Source: Oceanobacillus sp. HTM 045 (GTDB lineage Bacteria > Pseudomonadota > Alphaproteobacteria > Rhodobacterales > Rhodobacteraceae). From it: a stretch of DNA of 64,000 nucleotides. The notes under the pieces are model-generated. The model saw nothing but the letters and a program-made list of their open reading frames with translations, made no database searches and was not told where the DNA came from. The translations under genes were made by a program, and so were the position numbers. The stretch lies in NCBI GenBank assembly GCA_009733745.1, contig WNWL01000001.1:124001-188000 (forward strand), in the 5' to 3' direction. Below are positions 36,465 to 44,871 of this stretch, in pieces (position 1 is the first letter of the stretch; every line of letters begins with the position of its first letter).

Positions 36465-36773
36465 ATGAGGACGCTGCTTGCAGCCACCGCGCTCGCGGCC
36501 GTCTCGCTGGGCGCGACGGCCGGCCTTTCGCAGGACCGGGCGGAAACCGCCACGGGGGCGCTGGAGAGGCCCGACACTGCCTACACATCGCCCTTCTTCG
36601 ACGTGCCGGAGTTCCCGACAGCCGCGAGGGGCGCGGACAACGGGCCGGACCTGGAGCGCGACGCGCCGGAGGCGCTGCCGGATTTCATCGGCACGATCGA
36701 GTTCGGCATCGTCGATCCCGGCGTGGTCGAGGCGGGCCCCGAGCCGGTGGGCCCGCGGGGCCTGCCGAACTGA
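36465..36773 (+). CDS. Small secreted protein of unknown function
   Basis: A 102-residue product. A strong AAGGAG box lies 7 nt before the ATG. A signal peptide (MRTLLAATALAAVSLGATAG, cleavage near GLSQD) precedes an acidic, proline-rich and probably disordered mature part containing SPFFDVPEFPTAARGADNG and DFIGTIEFGIVDPGVVEAGP. No cysteines and no recognised domain. It is one of the local group of small exported proteins; similar start architecture and spacing hint at shared origin or regulation. Confidence 0.72.
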   Translation: MRTLLAATALAAVSLGATAGLSQDRAETATGALERPDTAYTSPFFDVPEFPTAARGADNGPDLERDAPEALPDFIGTIEFGIVDPGVVEAGPEPVGPRGLPN

Positions 36774-37088
36774 TCCGGCGCGGGAACGCGCAAGGCACCA
36801 CCGAGAGACATCACCGAACGGTATCGCGGACCCGCATCACGGGTCCGTGTCTGGCCGGCCGGCGGGTAACCCGCTGGGCGGACTTGTCTTTTCGGGTCCG
36901 TAGCATTGTTCACGGCGGGGTGACGGTGTGGTGAAGTTCCGTGCGTTGCACGGCGGGAGGGCGATCTCCACCTCTCGTCGCATCGGAGCGGCCGGCGGGC
37001 AAAACAGAACAGACCCTCCCGCAGGGCTCCGGTTCGAAGAGTGACCTTCGGGCCCTGCCTGTGGCCCTGAACGACAAGGAGATACGAC
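36774..37088. other. Non-coding stretch between two small secreted-protein genes
   Basis: No gene is supported in these 315 bp. A 7-bp hairpin (ggacccg 36828-36834 with cgggtcc 36840-36846, loop catca) may terminate the upstream gene. The remainder is an ordinary 5' leader of about 200 bp for the gene at 37089, with no recognised promoter or riboswitch. Confidence 0.6.
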
Positions 37089-37373
37089 ATGAACAAGGTG
37101 CTTGGAGCCATTGTCATCACCGCGGTTTCCCTCACCGCGGCCAGTGCTTTTGCGGAGAACACGGTGTCCGAATCGCGGGCCCGCCTCGCGGCGGCCTGGG
37201 ACGCCTCGCGCGGCGAGACCGCGCCGGAGGGCGGCGTTGCGTCGGAGCTGGCGGTGACCGGCGTTTCGCGCGGCGGCATCCTGCTGAGCCAGGACCGGGC
37301 CTCCGGCTACGGCCATGACGGCCGCCTCGGCGAGAGCGGCCTCTGGAAGGCGCCGCGCAACGTCTCGAAGTAA
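37089..37373 (+). CDS. Small secreted protein of unknown function
   Basis: A 94-residue product with an AAGGAG box 6 nt before the ATG. A signal peptide (KVLGAIVITAVSLTAASAFAEN) is followed by a mature part of about 72 residues containing SRARLAAAWDASRGETAPEG and LAVTGVSRGGILLSQDRASG, with no cysteines. No family was recognised. It is the third in a row of small exported proteins, each with its own good ribosome site. Confidence 0.72.
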   Translation: MNKVLGAIVITAVSLTAASAFAENTVSESRARLAAAWDASRGETAPEGGVASELAVTGVSRGGILLSQDRASGYGHDGRLGESGLWKAPRNVSK

Positions 37374-37578
37374 CGGCGTCGCGAAACGGGGACGCCTGGA
37401 AACAGGAAAGACGTTCCGGTTCAGAGGCTTGGCGGGGTTCACGCTCCCTTCTCCCCGCCAGCGCGCATGGCCGACGGAGACGCCGTGCCGCAGCCCCGCC
37501 CGACCGGCGGGGCTTGCCCTTTCCCGGCCTTCGGACTAGGTGCGACCTCATCCCAAGCGCCCGGAGAGGGAGAGTGCC

Positions 37579-37983
37579 ATGATCGGACGCCTCAATCACG
37601 TCGCCATTGCGGTGCCGGATATCGCTTCTGCCTCAAGGGTTTACCGCGACATGCTGGGTGCGACCCTGTCCGAGCCGGTGGAGCAGCCGGAGCATGGCGT
37701 GACGGTGGTCTTCATCGAGCTGCCGAACACCAAGATCGAGCTGCTGGAGCCGCTGGGCGAGAACTCGCCGATCGCGAATTTCCTCGCCAAGGCGCCCTCG
37801 GGCGGCATTCACCATGTCTGCTACGAGGTCGACGACATCCTCGCCGCGCGCGACCGGCTGAAGCGCGAGGGCGCTCGGGTGCTGGGCGACGGCGAGCCGA
37901 AGACCGGGGCGCATGGCAAGCCGGTGCTGTTCCTGCATCCGAAGGACTTCAACGGCACGCTGGTGGAGCTGGAGGAGGCCTGA
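37579..37983 (+). CDS. mce: Methylmalonyl-CoA epimerase
   Basis: A glyoxalase-fold (VOC) metalloenzyme converting (S)- to (R)-methylmalonyl-CoA in propionyl-CoA metabolism. The ATG at 37579 gives 134 residues, the family length: MIGRLNHVAIAVPDIASAS (metal ligand His), QPEHGVTVVFIELPNTKIEL, GGIHHVCYEVDDI and LFLHPKDFNGTLVELEE (ligand Glu). It is followed 5 bp later by a DUF1467 gene, the arrangement seen in Rhodobacterales. Confidence 0.95.
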   Translation: MIGRLNHVAIAVPDIASASRVYRDMLGATLSEPVEQPEHGVTVVFIELPNTKIELLEPLGENSPIANFLAKAPSGGIHHVCYEVDDILAARDRLKREGARVLGDGEPKTGAHGKPVLFLHPKDFNGTLVELEEA

Positions 37984-37988
37984 GGCCC

Positions 37989-38261
37989 ATGTCGATCACC
38001 TCCGGGATCGTGCTCTACGTCGTCATCTGGGCGCTGATCTTCTTCATGTTCCTGCCGCAGTGGCAGGTCTCGCAGTCCGAGAGCGGCGAGATCGTGCCGG
38101 GCACGCCCGGCAGCGCGCCGGTGGACATGAAGCTGAAGAAGAAGGCGCTCTGGACCACGCTCTGCGCGACGGTGGTGTTCGCGCTGGTGTTCTGCGCGAT
38201 CCAGTTCGAGTGGATCTCGCTGTCGTGGTTCACCTGGGCGACGCCCCCCTCGGCGCGCTAG
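37989..38261 (+). CDS. DUF1467 family membrane protein
   Basis: A 90-residue protein with two transmembrane helices (SGIVLYVVIWALIFFMFLPQ and ALWTTLCATVVFALVFCAIQ) separated by a loop with GEIVPGTPGSAP, the hallmark of DUF1467. The function is unknown; genes of this family regularly follow mce in alphaproteobacteria. It shares the mce operon. Confidence 0.9.
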   Translation: MSITSGIVLYVVIWALIFFMFLPQWQVSQSESGEIVPGTPGSAPVDMKLKKKALWTTLCATVVFALVFCAIQFEWISLSWFTWATPPSAR

Positions 38262-38365
38262 GGCGGACACTCTCTTCGCGACATTGTCATGTCACGTCCC
38301 CGGCGGCGCGGTTTCGCCGGGAGTGATTCTTCGTGCGCGGTGACACCGGGTGACGATCCGGAGAG

Positions 38366-38419
38366 GGCCGTTTCCCGAAAGGCGCCGCGATTCACCGCCG
38401 GGGGTGAAACGGGGGATTC
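38366..38419 (+). repeat. 54-bp intergenic repeat, copy 2
   Basis: It matches 14994-15047 at 52 of 54 positions, same orientation. It includes the TTCACC/GGTGAA inverted repeat (around 38391-38408). Confidence 0.9.
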
Positions 38420-38469
38420 TTGGGGCGGGCGAGTGCGAGAGGCGCGATTCCTAGATCTTCGAGATCCGA

Positions 38470-38622
38470 CCAGCCGAAGCACGGGCGACCAGCCCGGGCC
38501 ACGCCCGGCCCTCCCCGGGGCCGGGCGTTCTCGAATGCTGCAAGGGGATCGGATCTCGGGAGGGGTTGCGGGGATAAACCAAGCAGACCCCGAGGAGCGC
38601 TACGCCCGACCAGGGCCGGACG
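38470..38622 (-). repeat. 150-bp intergenic element, copy 1 (inverted relative to the copy at 50 kb)
   Basis: Its reverse complement aligns almost without gaps to 50084-50235, sharing gtccggccctgg, ctgcttggtttat, caacccctcccg, gatccccttgca and a GC-rich stem. The stem is cgcccggccc (38502-38511) with gggccgggcg (38518-38527) around a 6-nt loop, a strong terminator-like hairpin. Confidence 0.88.
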
Positions 38623-38708
38623 TTGCCCTTTGCTCTGACCTTCGGCCGTGGGACCCTCAACAGCGCTACGCCCGACCAGGGCCGGGCGTGGCCCTTTGCG
38701 CTGACCTT
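38598..38708. repeat. Direct duplication of a roughly 45-bp unit, 66-bp period
   Basis: The unit starting cgctacgcccgaccagggcc at 38598 recurs at 38664, and both copies run on through gccctttg and ctgacctt (to 38642 and 38708). Three differences are seen. The first unit overlaps the end of the 150-bp element, so one end of that element has been duplicated here. Confidence 0.85.
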
Positions 38709-38713
38709 GTTGG

Positions 38714-39535
38714 TCAGTCGCGGCCGCCGCGGACGGTGGGGTTCCCGTTGCGGCTGGCCGGTTTCGGCTCCTGCGGTTTGGCGGGAGCGGGGGCCGTACG
38801 CATCGGTTTGCCGGTGCCGGGTTGGCGCTGGGGTTCGGGGCTGGGTTCGAAGCCCTGGCTGACCCGGTGGTAGAAATGGGTGAAGGCGGCGACGCCGAGG
38901 ACCGGGATCAGGAAGCCGAGGATCGGCACGGTCAGAGGGATCACCATGAGAATGCCCATCAGCCACATCTCGCCGCTGTTCTGGCCGCGCAGGCGGGCGA
39001 CGTCGCGGCGGCGGAGGCGGCGCATGGCGACGATCTCGAAATACTCGCGCCCGAGCAGGTAGCCGTTCAGCGCCCAGAACAGGAGCGGCGAGAACGGGCC
39101 GGTGAAGGGGTAGATCAGCAGTGCCAGCAGGTTGAGGCCGATCAGCGCCAGCGTGAAGCCGATGGCGGAGCCGATCGCGTCGCCGACGGTGACTTCCTTG
39201 ACCTTCGGCAGCTGCGGGTAGTGCTTCGCCTCGACCGCGGAGACGATGTCCTCGAGGAAGAAGCTGACGATGATCGCGGCGACCGGGAACATCAGCAGGC
39301 TCGCCATCCAGACCCAGAAGCCCGCGGCGAGGAAGGTCAGCGTGCCGCCGAGCAGGCCGGCGAGGTCGACCCCGAGCAAGCCGCCGATGATGCCGTCGAG
39401 GATCGAGAAGACGCCCCAGAACGGCAGGAACAGCACCGCGAAGATCGCGAAGGTCCAGAGCAGCGACTTGAACAGGACGCTGAGGAAACGGCCGTCGAAG
39501 ACCTGGCTGACGGCCTTGAGGATGTCGCCGATCAT
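38714..39535 (-). CDS. CysZ/EI24-family inner membrane protein
   Basis: A 273-residue polytopic membrane protein beginning MIGDILKAVSQVFDGRFLSV. It has hydrophobic helices (LLWTFAIFAVLFLPFWGVFS, LTFLAAGFWVWMASLLMFPV, LTVPILGFLIPVLGVAAFTH), the family segment FFLEDIVSAVEAKHYPQLP and LLFWALNGYLLGREYFEIVAMRRL. E. coli CysZ transports sulfate, but the wider EI24 family is functionally mixed and no cys genes are near. The C-terminal 50 residues are a Pro-rich cytosolic tail. It lies 4 bp from the nitroreductase gene on the same strand. Confidence 0.88.
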   Translation of the reverse strand: MIGDILKAVSQVFDGRFLSVLFKSLLWTFAIFAVLFLPFWGVFSILDGIIGGLLGVDLAGLLGGTLTFLAAGFWVWMASLLMFPVAAIIVSFFLEDIVSAVEAKHYPQLPKVKEVTVGDAIGSAIGFTLALIGLNLLALLIYPFTGPFSPLLFWALNGYLLGREYFEIVAMRRLRRRDVARLRGQNSGEMWLMGILMVIPLTVPILGFLIPVLGVAAFTHFYHRVSQGFEPSPEPQRQPGTGKPMRTAPAPAKPQEPKPASRNGNPTVRGGRD

Positions 39536-39539
39536 GCGC

Positions 39540-40148
39540 TCACGCCTCCGGCCAGTCAGTGATGGCGGCGAGGTCGGGGCGCTCGCGCTCGGCGGGGGCG
39601 ACGGTGGGTGTGCCGAAATGGACGAAGCCGGCGACGAAAGCCCCCTCCGGCGCGGCGAAGGCCGTGTGCAGGAAGGCGGGGGTGCGGGCGACCGGGCCGG
39701 TGAGCCAGTTGGCGCCCCAGCCGGCGGCGAGGCCGGCATTGACGAGGGCGGCGCAGGCGGCGCCGGCGGAAAGCTCCTGCTCCCAGACGGGGATCTTGGG
39801 CGAGGCGACCGGGATGCAGATCACCGCGACCACCACGGGGCCGAGCCCGGCGGAGCGTTCGGCCTTGCCGGCGTTCTCCTCGCCGAGACCGGCCTCCAGC
39901 GCGGCGGCGCGGGCGGCGGCGGCGACGCGGTCGCGGGCGGGGCCTTCCAGCACCACGAAGCGGAACGGCACCAGCATCCCGTGGTCGGGCACCCGCGCGC
40001 CGGCGGCGAGGATTTCCTCCAGCCCGGCGCGGGAGGGGCCGGGGGCGGTCATCGTCTTCGCGGCCACCGAACGGCGGGTGGCGAGGAAGTCGAGCACTTC
40101 GGGGCGGCGGACGGGCAGGGGGGCGGCCTGGATCGCTGGGGCGGGCAT
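39540..40148 (-). CDS. Nitroreductase family protein (YdjA-like)
   Basis: An FMN-dependent oxidoreductase, probably a homodimer. I chose the ATG at 40148, which has GGAG 5 nt upstream; the in-frame ATG at 40178 would add 10 residues. The 202-residue protein has FLATRRSVAAKTMTAPGPSR (FMN phosphate contact RRS), AGARVPDHGMLVPFRFVVLE, QELSAGAACAALVNAGLAAG and GFVHFGTPTVAPAERERPDL. The substrate is unknown. It is upstream of, and probably co-transcribed with, the cysZ-like gene. Confidence 0.9.
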   Translation of the reverse strand: MPAPAIQAAPLPVRRPEVLDFLATRRSVAAKTMTAPGPSRAGLEEILAAGARVPDHGMLVPFRFVVLEGPARDRVAAAARAAALEAGLGEENAGKAERSAGLGPVVVAVICIPVASPKIPVWEQELSAGAACAALVNAGLAAGWGANWLTGPVARTPAFLHTAFAAPEGAFVAGFVHFGTPTVAPAERERPDLAAITDWPEA

Positions 40149-40277
40149 GGGGTCTCCGGTCTTGATCGGGTCCCTCATGTCGAGCGCGGCGGGCGGAGTG
40201 TCAAGGCGGGCGGGCCGGGGATGGCCCGGTCAATCGGTCCCTGATGGCCCGCGGGATGGGCCTGCCGCGGGTACTCG

Positions 40278-40991
40278 CTAGTCGATCAGCAGGCCCTCGC
40301 GGCGCCAGCGGGCGGGGTCGGCGAGGCGGGCCGCCTCGATGCGGGCGCCGAGCAGGGTGCGGTCCTCCGCCCCGAGCAGGCTGTCGATTCCCTCGGAGAC
40401 GATGATGCTCTCCCAGCCGACATGGCGGGTGAGGCTCTCGAACATCGCCCGGAGCAGCAGCCCGGTGCGCTCGGGATGCGGGGCGTGGCCGAGGGCGCCG
40501 ATCTCCTCCAGCGCCTCGGCCAGCTCGATCACCTGGCCGAGCGCCTCGCGGTGCTCGCGCGCCGAATGGGCGGCGGCGCGGGCGAACAGCGTGCTGCTGC
40601 CCGCGCGGCAGGTCAGCGCGGGGAAGACGTGCTCGTCATGCAGGCGGCAGTGGCCGCCGACGATCTCGGGCGCGGCGGTGGCGATCAGCACCGCGGCGCC
40701 CGGCTCGAACGTGTCGAGCAGGGTGTCGGCGGCGCGCTCCATGAAGTCGCAGAGCGTGCCGACCAGCGCGCGGTCCGCCGCCAGCGCGGCGGTGACGGCG
40801 CAGCCATGCGCGCCGTGGCCGTGCGCAGGGGGAGACGCGGGGGGAGACGCCGGGGGAGACGCGGGGGGAGACGCGGGGGGCGACGCGGGGCCACCGGCGC
40901 CGCGTCCGTCGGGGTTCGCTCCCACCTGGCGCGGCAGGGACCGGCCGCCCGGCGCGCCGCGACCGGACGAAGTCAGGTTCAGGTTCGGCAC
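40278..40991 (-). CDS. Hemerythrin/HHE-domain protein with (Ala-Ser-Pro-Pro) repeat linker
   Basis: A 237-residue protein from a GTG start with AGGAG 8 nt upstream. The N-terminus has a low-complexity linker of five ASPP units (about residues 36-56). A four-helix domain with spaced histidines follows: [35 protein letters not shown] and [18 protein letters not shown]. This fits a hemerythrin-like iron site. It is divergent from ccoN and shares the intergenic FNR box, so a link to oxygen or NO is plausible. Confidence 0.75.
   Translation of the reverse strand: MPNLNLTSSGRGAPGGRSLPRQVGANPDGRGAGGPASPPASPPASPPASPPASPPAHGHGAHGCAVTAALAADRALVGTLCDFMERAADTLLDTFEPGAAVLIATAAPEIVGGHCRLHDEHVFPALTCRAGSSTLFARAAAHSAREHREALGQVIELAEALEEIGALGHAPHPERTGLLLRAMFESLTRHVGWESIIVSEGIDSLLGAEDRTLLGARIEAARLADPARWRREGLLID
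40828..40890. repeat. 12-bp coding tandem repeat, about five units
   Basis: Units of ggggagacgcgg (with minor variants) repeat about five times within the hemerythrin-like gene and encode the Ala-Ser-Pro-Pro units on the minus strand. Unit-number changes would keep the frame, so linker length could vary between strains. Confidence 0.85.
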
Positions 40992-41104
40992 GGGCCTTCT
41001 CCTCGGGGCCGTGGTGGCTGCCCGAAGGGACGGCCGGTCAGATCCGCCGCGCCATGCCTCTCCGGGACACTATCGAGAGGGTAGGATCGCCGTTCCCGCT
41101 CGCC

Positions 41105-41118
41105 TTGATTCAGGTCAA
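41105..41118. promoter_or_regulatory. FNR/FnrL-type operator upstream of ccoNOQP
   Basis: TTGAT-TCAG-GTCAA matches the FNR consensus TTGAT-N4-ATCAA at 9 of 10 positions. Its centre is about 76 bp before the ccoN start, and it lies between ccoN and the divergent hemerythrin-like gene. In Rhodobacterales, FnrL activates cbb3 oxidase genes at low oxygen, so this site is expected to work in the ccoN direction. Confidence 0.85.
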
Positions 41119-41187
41119 GGCGGTGGAAAGGTTCCGGGGAGAGAACAGCCGGCGTGCCCGGGGCGTCCGCGTCCCGGAGTCTGCCGA

Positions 41188-42804
41188 ATGAGGGACCAGA
41201 TGAACAATGCGGTGAAACTCTTCGCCCTGGGCGCAGCGGCCGTGCTGGCCGCGGTGGCCGCGGGGCGGGGCCATGACGAATTATACTCCTTCCACATGAT
41301 CGTCTTCGCGGCTGCCGCGATCATCATGTTCATCCGCTACCTCACGGGCGCGGCGAAACCGGCGGTGCCGGAGGGCGAGTTCGACGCCTCGCTGATCAAG
41401 GCGGGCGTGGTGATGACGACGATCTGGGGTGTCGTCGGCTTCCTCGTCGGCGTGATCGTGGCCCTGCAGCTCGCCTTTCCCGAGTTCAACCCGATCCCGC
41501 CCTGGACGGGCTTCGGCCGGCTGCGGCCGCTGCACACCTCGGCGGTGATCTTCGCCTTCGGCGGCACCGCGCTGATCACCACCTCGTTCTACGTCGTGCA
41601 GCGGACCTGCCGCGCGGCGCTGATCTCGAACGAGGCGGGCTGGTTCGTGTTCCTCGGCTACCAGCTTGTGATCCTGCTGGCGGCGACGGGCTACGTGCTG
41701 GGGGGCACGCAGGGCCGCGAATACGCCGAGCCGGTCTGGTACGTCGACCTGTGGCTGACCATCGTCTGGGTGGTCTACCTGCTGGTCTTCATGGGCACGA
41801 TCATGAAGCGCAAGGAACCCCACATCTACGTGGCGAACTGGTTCTACCTCGCCTTCATCATCACCATCGCGATGCTGCACGTGGTCAACAACCTCGCGGT
41901 GCCGGCCTCGATCTTCTCCTCGGAGAGCTACTCGCTGTTCGCCGGCGTGCAGGACGCGCTGACCCAGTGGTGGTACGGCCATAACGCGGTGGGCTTCTTC
42001 CTGACCGCGGGCTTCCTCGGGATGATGTACTACTTCATCCCGAAGCAGGCCGAGCGGCCGGTCTATTCCTACCGGCTGTCGATCGTGCACTTCTGGTCGC
42101 TGATCTTCCTCTACATCTGGGCCGGCCCGCACCACCTGCACTACACCGCGCTGCCCGACTGGGCGCAGACGCTGGGCATGGTGTTCTCGGTGATGCTGTG
42201 GATGCCCTCCTGGGGCGGCATGATCAACGGCCTGATGACGCTCTCGGGCGCGTGGGACAAGCTGCGCACCGACCCGATCATCCGCATGATGGTTGCGGCG
42301 GTGGCATTCTACGGCATGTCCACCTTCGAGGGCCCGCTGATGTCGATCAAGGCGGTGAACTCGCTGAGCCACTACACCGACTGGACCATCGGTCACGTGC
42401 ATTCGGGCGCGCTGGGCTGGGTCGGCATGATCACCTTCGGCGCGGTCTACTACCTCACGCCGATCCTCTGGGGGCGGTCGCGGCTCTACTCGCTGAAGCT
42501 GGTCAACACCCACTTCTGGCTCGCCACGCTGGGGATCGTGCTCTACGCGGCCTCGATGTGGGTCTCGGGCATCATGCAGGGCCTGATGTGGCGCGAGACC
42601 AACGAGCTCGGCTTCCTGGTGAACTCCTTCGCCGAGACCGTCGACGCGATGCATCCCTTCTACATCATCCGCGCGCTGGGCGGCGTGCTCTACCTCGCGG
42701 GTGGCATCGTGATGGCCTTCAACGTCTTTCAGACGATCCGCGGGCGTCTGCGGGAGGAGGGCGGTTCCGCCCCCGCCCCCGCCGGCACCGTCGCGGCCGA
42801 ATAA
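41188..42804 (+). CDS. ccoN: cbb3-type cytochrome c oxidase subunit I CcoN
   Basis: The catalytic heme-copper subunit of the high-affinity oxygen reductase. ATG 41188 (CGGAG 8 nt upstream) gives 538 residues; ATG 41200 would give 534. About twelve membrane helices are visible. Heme and copper ligands lie in [49 protein letters not shown] and [15 protein letters not shown], as in C-type oxidases. The first gene of ccoNOQP, preceded by an FNR-type box. Confidence 0.98.
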   Translation: MRDQMNNAVKLFALGAAAVLAAVAAGRGHDELYSFHMIVFAAAAIIMFIRYLTGAAKPAVPEGEFDASLIKAGVVMTTIWGVVGFLVGVIVALQLAFPEFNPIPPWTGFGRLRPLHTSAVIFAFGGTALITTSFYVVQRTCRAALISNEAGWFVFLGYQLVILLAATGYVLGGTQGREYAEPVWYVDLWLTIVWVVYLLVFMGTIMKRKEPHIYVANWFYLAFIITIAMLHVVNNLAVPASIFSSESYSLFAGVQDALTQWWYGHNAVGFFLTAGFLGMMYYFIPKQAERPVYSYRLSIVHFWSLIFLYIWAGPHHLHYTALPDWAQTLGMVFSVMLWMPSWGGMINGLMTLSGAWDKLRTDPIIRMMVAAVAFYGMSTFEGPLMSIKAVNSLSHYTDWTIGHVHSGALGWVGMITFGAVYYLTPILWGRSRLYSLKLVNTHFWLATLGIVLYAASMWVSGIMQGLMWRETNELGFLVNSFAETVDAMHPFYIIRALGGVLYLAGGIVMAFNVFQTIRGRLREEGGSAPAPAGTVAAE

Positions 42805-42816
42805 GGGGGACGAGCA

Positions 42817-43566
42817 ATGTCGTTCTGGAAAAAGCACAAGAAGGTCGAGACCAACGTCACCCTGCTGACCGTGCTGAGCCTCGTGGTGGTTTCGGTCGGC
42901 GGCCTGGTCGAGATCGCGCCGCTCTTCTACCTAGAGAGCACGATCGAAAAGGTGCAGGGGATGCGGCCCTACACGCCGCTGGAGCTGGCCGGGAGGCAGA
43001 TCTACATCCGCGAGGGCTGCTACACCTGCCACTCGCAGATGGTGCGGCCGATGCGCGACGAGGAGGAGCGGTACGGGCATTTCTCGCTCGCCGCCGAGTC
43101 GATGTACGACCACCCGTTCCAGTGGGGCTCCAAGCGCACCGGGCCGGACCTGGCCCGGGTGGGCGGGCGGTACTCCGACGAGTGGCACGTCCAGCACCTG
43201 GCCGACCCGCGCGAGGTGGTGCCGGAGTCGATCATGCCGGCCTACGGCTTCCTCGCCGACCGTCACCTGCACTACGACCACGCCGCGTCGCACCTTGAGG
43301 CGAATGCCGCGGTCGGCGTGCCCTACACGGCGGAGATGATCGCCTCGGCCACGCTCGACGTGCTCAGCCAGGCGCGGCCCGACAGCGACCTCGCCGACGT
43401 GGACGCGCTGATCGAGCGCTACGGCGACAACGTGCAGGCGCGTGCCTTCGACGGCGATCCGACGGACGTGACCGAGATGGACGCCCTGGTGGCCTACCTG
43501 CAGATGCTGGGCACGCTGGTCGACTTCTCGACCTACGACCCGCTCGCGGCCGAGAACCTGCGCTGA
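42817..43566 (+). CDS. ccoO: cbb3-type oxidase mono-heme cytochrome c subunit CcoO
   Basis: The membrane-anchored cytochrome c that passes electrons to CcoN. The 249-residue protein has an N-terminal anchor ([20 protein letters not shown]), the heme c site [14 protein letters not shown] and the family segments [20 protein letters not shown] and [19 protein letters not shown]. An axial methionine is likely in [12 protein letters not shown]. It lies 12 bp after ccoN. Confidence 0.98.
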   Translation: MSFWKKHKKVETNVTLLTVLSLVVVSVGGLVEIAPLFYLESTIEKVQGMRPYTPLELAGRQIYIREGCYTCHSQMVRPMRDEEERYGHFSLAAESMYDHPFQWGSKRTGPDLARVGGRYSDEWHVQHLADPREVVPESIMPAYGFLADRHLHYDHAASHLEANAAVGVPYTAEMIASATLDVLSQARPDSDLADVDALIERYGDNVQARAFDGDPTDVTEMDALVAYLQMLGTLVDFSTYDPLAAENLR

Positions 43567-43576
43567 GGAGGCGGAC

Positions 43577-43765
43577 ATGACGACCTATGACGCGATGCGC
43601 CAGTTCGCCGACAGCTGGGGGCTGCTGGGCATGACGATCTTCTTCCTCATCGTGGTCGCCCGGGTGCTGTTCCGCCCCGGCGCGCGGGAGGAGGCGCAGG
43701 ATGCCGCCAACATCGTGATGCGGGACGACCCGCCGGACGTGTTTCGTGACGAGCGGGAGGGCTGA
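43577..43765 (+). CDS. ccoQ: cbb3-type oxidase small subunit CcoQ
   Basis: A 62-residue single-span protein (LLGMTIFFLIVVARVLFRPG) that stabilises the cbb3 complex in related bacteria. The length, single helix and position between ccoO and ccoP define it. The cytosolic tail is acidic. Confidence 0.93.
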   Translation: MTTYDAMRQFADSWGLLGMTIFFLIVVARVLFRPGAREEAQDAANIVMRDDPPDVFRDEREG

Positions 43766-43768
43766 GGA

Positions 43769-44644
43769 ATGGCCGAGGATCACAAGATAGAAACGGACGA
43801 GATCTCCGGCACCCGGACCACCGGTCACGAGTGGGACGGGATCAAGGAGCTCGACACGCCGATGCCGCGCTGGTGGCTGACGGTGTTCTACGCCTGCATC
43901 GTCTGGGCGGTGGGCTACTGCATCGCCTACCCGGCCTGGCCGCTGATCTCGTCCTACACGACGGGCGTGCTGGGCTACTCCTCGCGGGCCGAGGTGATCG
44001 AGACCGTGGCCGAGCACAAGGCGGGGCAGGCGCAGTTCCGCGACCGGATCGCCGCGGCCTCGATGGAGGAGATCCGGGCCGAGCAGGACCTGTTCGAGTT
44101 CGCGCTCGCCTCCGGTGCGTCGGCCTACGCGGTCAACTGCTCGACCTGCCACGGCGCGGGCGCCGCGGGCGGCAACGGCTACCCCAACCTCAACGACGAC
44201 GCCTGGATCTGGGGCGGCACGATCGACGACATCCACTACACGATCACGCATGGCATCCGGAACGACACCGACGAGGCGCGGGTCTCGGAGATGCCGGCCT
44301 TCGGCGAGCTGGAGATCCTCGACGACGCCCAGATCGAGAGCGTGACGCAGTTCGTCCTCTCGCTCTCGGGCAGCCCGCACGACGCCACGCTCGCCGGGGA
44401 CGGGGCGGTTCTCTACGAGGAGAACTGCGCCGCCTGCCACGGCGAGCAGGGCGAGGGCTATCCCGAGCTCGGCGCGCCGAACCTGGCGGACCAGATCTGG
44501 CTGTTCGGCGGCACGCCGGAGGCGATCGCGGCGCAGATCCACAAGCCGCGCCAGGGCGTCATGCCGGCCTGGGGGCCGAAGCTCGACGAGGCCACGATCA
44601 AGGAGCTTGCCGTCTACGTCCACGCCCTCGGCGGCGGACAGTAG
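43769..44644 (+). CDS. ccoP: cbb3-type oxidase di-heme cytochrome c subunit CcoP
   Basis: Accepts electrons from soluble or membrane cytochrome c. The 291-residue protein begins with a cytosolic segment (GTRTTGHEWDGIKELDTPMP) and TM helix (VFYACIVWAVGYCIAYPAWP). Two heme c domains follow, with CSTCHGAGAAGGNGYPNLND and CAACHGEQGEGYPELGAPNL, and methionine ligands in VSEMPAFGEL and QGVMPAWG. The last structural gene; a hairpin terminator follows at 44750-44775. Confidence 0.98.
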   Translation: MAEDHKIETDEISGTRTTGHEWDGIKELDTPMPRWWLTVFYACIVWAVGYCIAYPAWPLISSYTTGVLGYSSRAEVIETVAEHKAGQAQFRDRIAAASMEEIRAEQDLFEFALASGASAYAVNCSTCHGAGAAGGNGYPNLNDDAWIWGGTIDDIHYTITHGIRNDTDEARVSEMPAFGELEILDDAQIESVTQFVLSLSGSPHDATLAGDGAVLYEENCAACHGEQGEGYPELGAPNLADQIWLFGGTPEAIAAQIHKPRQGVMPAWGPKLDEATIKELAVYVHALGGGQ

Positions 44645-44749
44645 CGGCAAGTGCGGAGCGCGCGCGCCAAGCCGTTGGTCCCGGCTTCCCGCGCTCCGTA
44701 TCGCCCGGTCCGGTCGCCGAGGGGTCAGCGGCCGGGCCGGGTTCTTTTC

Positions 44750-44775
44750 TCCTCTCCCGGTTCTCCGGGAGAGGA
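44750..44775. terminator. Hairpin downstream of ccoNOQP
   Basis: A perfect 11-bp stem, tcctctcccgg (44750-44760) with ccgggagagga (44765-44775), closes on a TTCT tetraloop. It lies 105 bp after ccoP and 96 bp before the TPR gene. No T-run follows, so it may work as an mRNA-stabilising 3' structure or an attenuator between the oxidase and assembly genes. Confidence 0.6.
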
Positions 44776-44871
44776 CCCCGCATCCCCTCTCCCCGAACCT
44801 GTCCTGCCCGCCCGAACCGTGGTAGCTTCCGCGCCGGCCAACGAGGCCCTGGATCGGCGGCGAGGTTCCCG

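Larger units (their letters stand above)
38262..38713. other. Repeat-dense non-coding region between convergent DUF1467 and cysZ-like genes
   Basis: These 452 bp hold no credible gene; frames through them are repeat-derived. They contain a 54-bp repeat (38366-38419), a copy of the 150-bp element (38470-38622) and a direct duplication of a roughly 45-bp unit. A motif series at 38280-38335 (gacattgtca, catgtcac, gtgattcttcgtgc) is shared in the same order with 36063-36118. Confidence 0.8.

Noticed and set aside
40828-40890. Possible CRISPR-like array
   Set aside because: Units are 12 bp with no spacers and lie inside a coding frame; this is a coding minisatellite. No cas gene is present.
40339-41187. 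Extended N-terminus of ccoN into the hemerythrin-like gene
   Set aside because: The extension is antisense to a gene with its own ribosome site and crosses the FNR operator; CcoN normally starts near 41188 or 41200.
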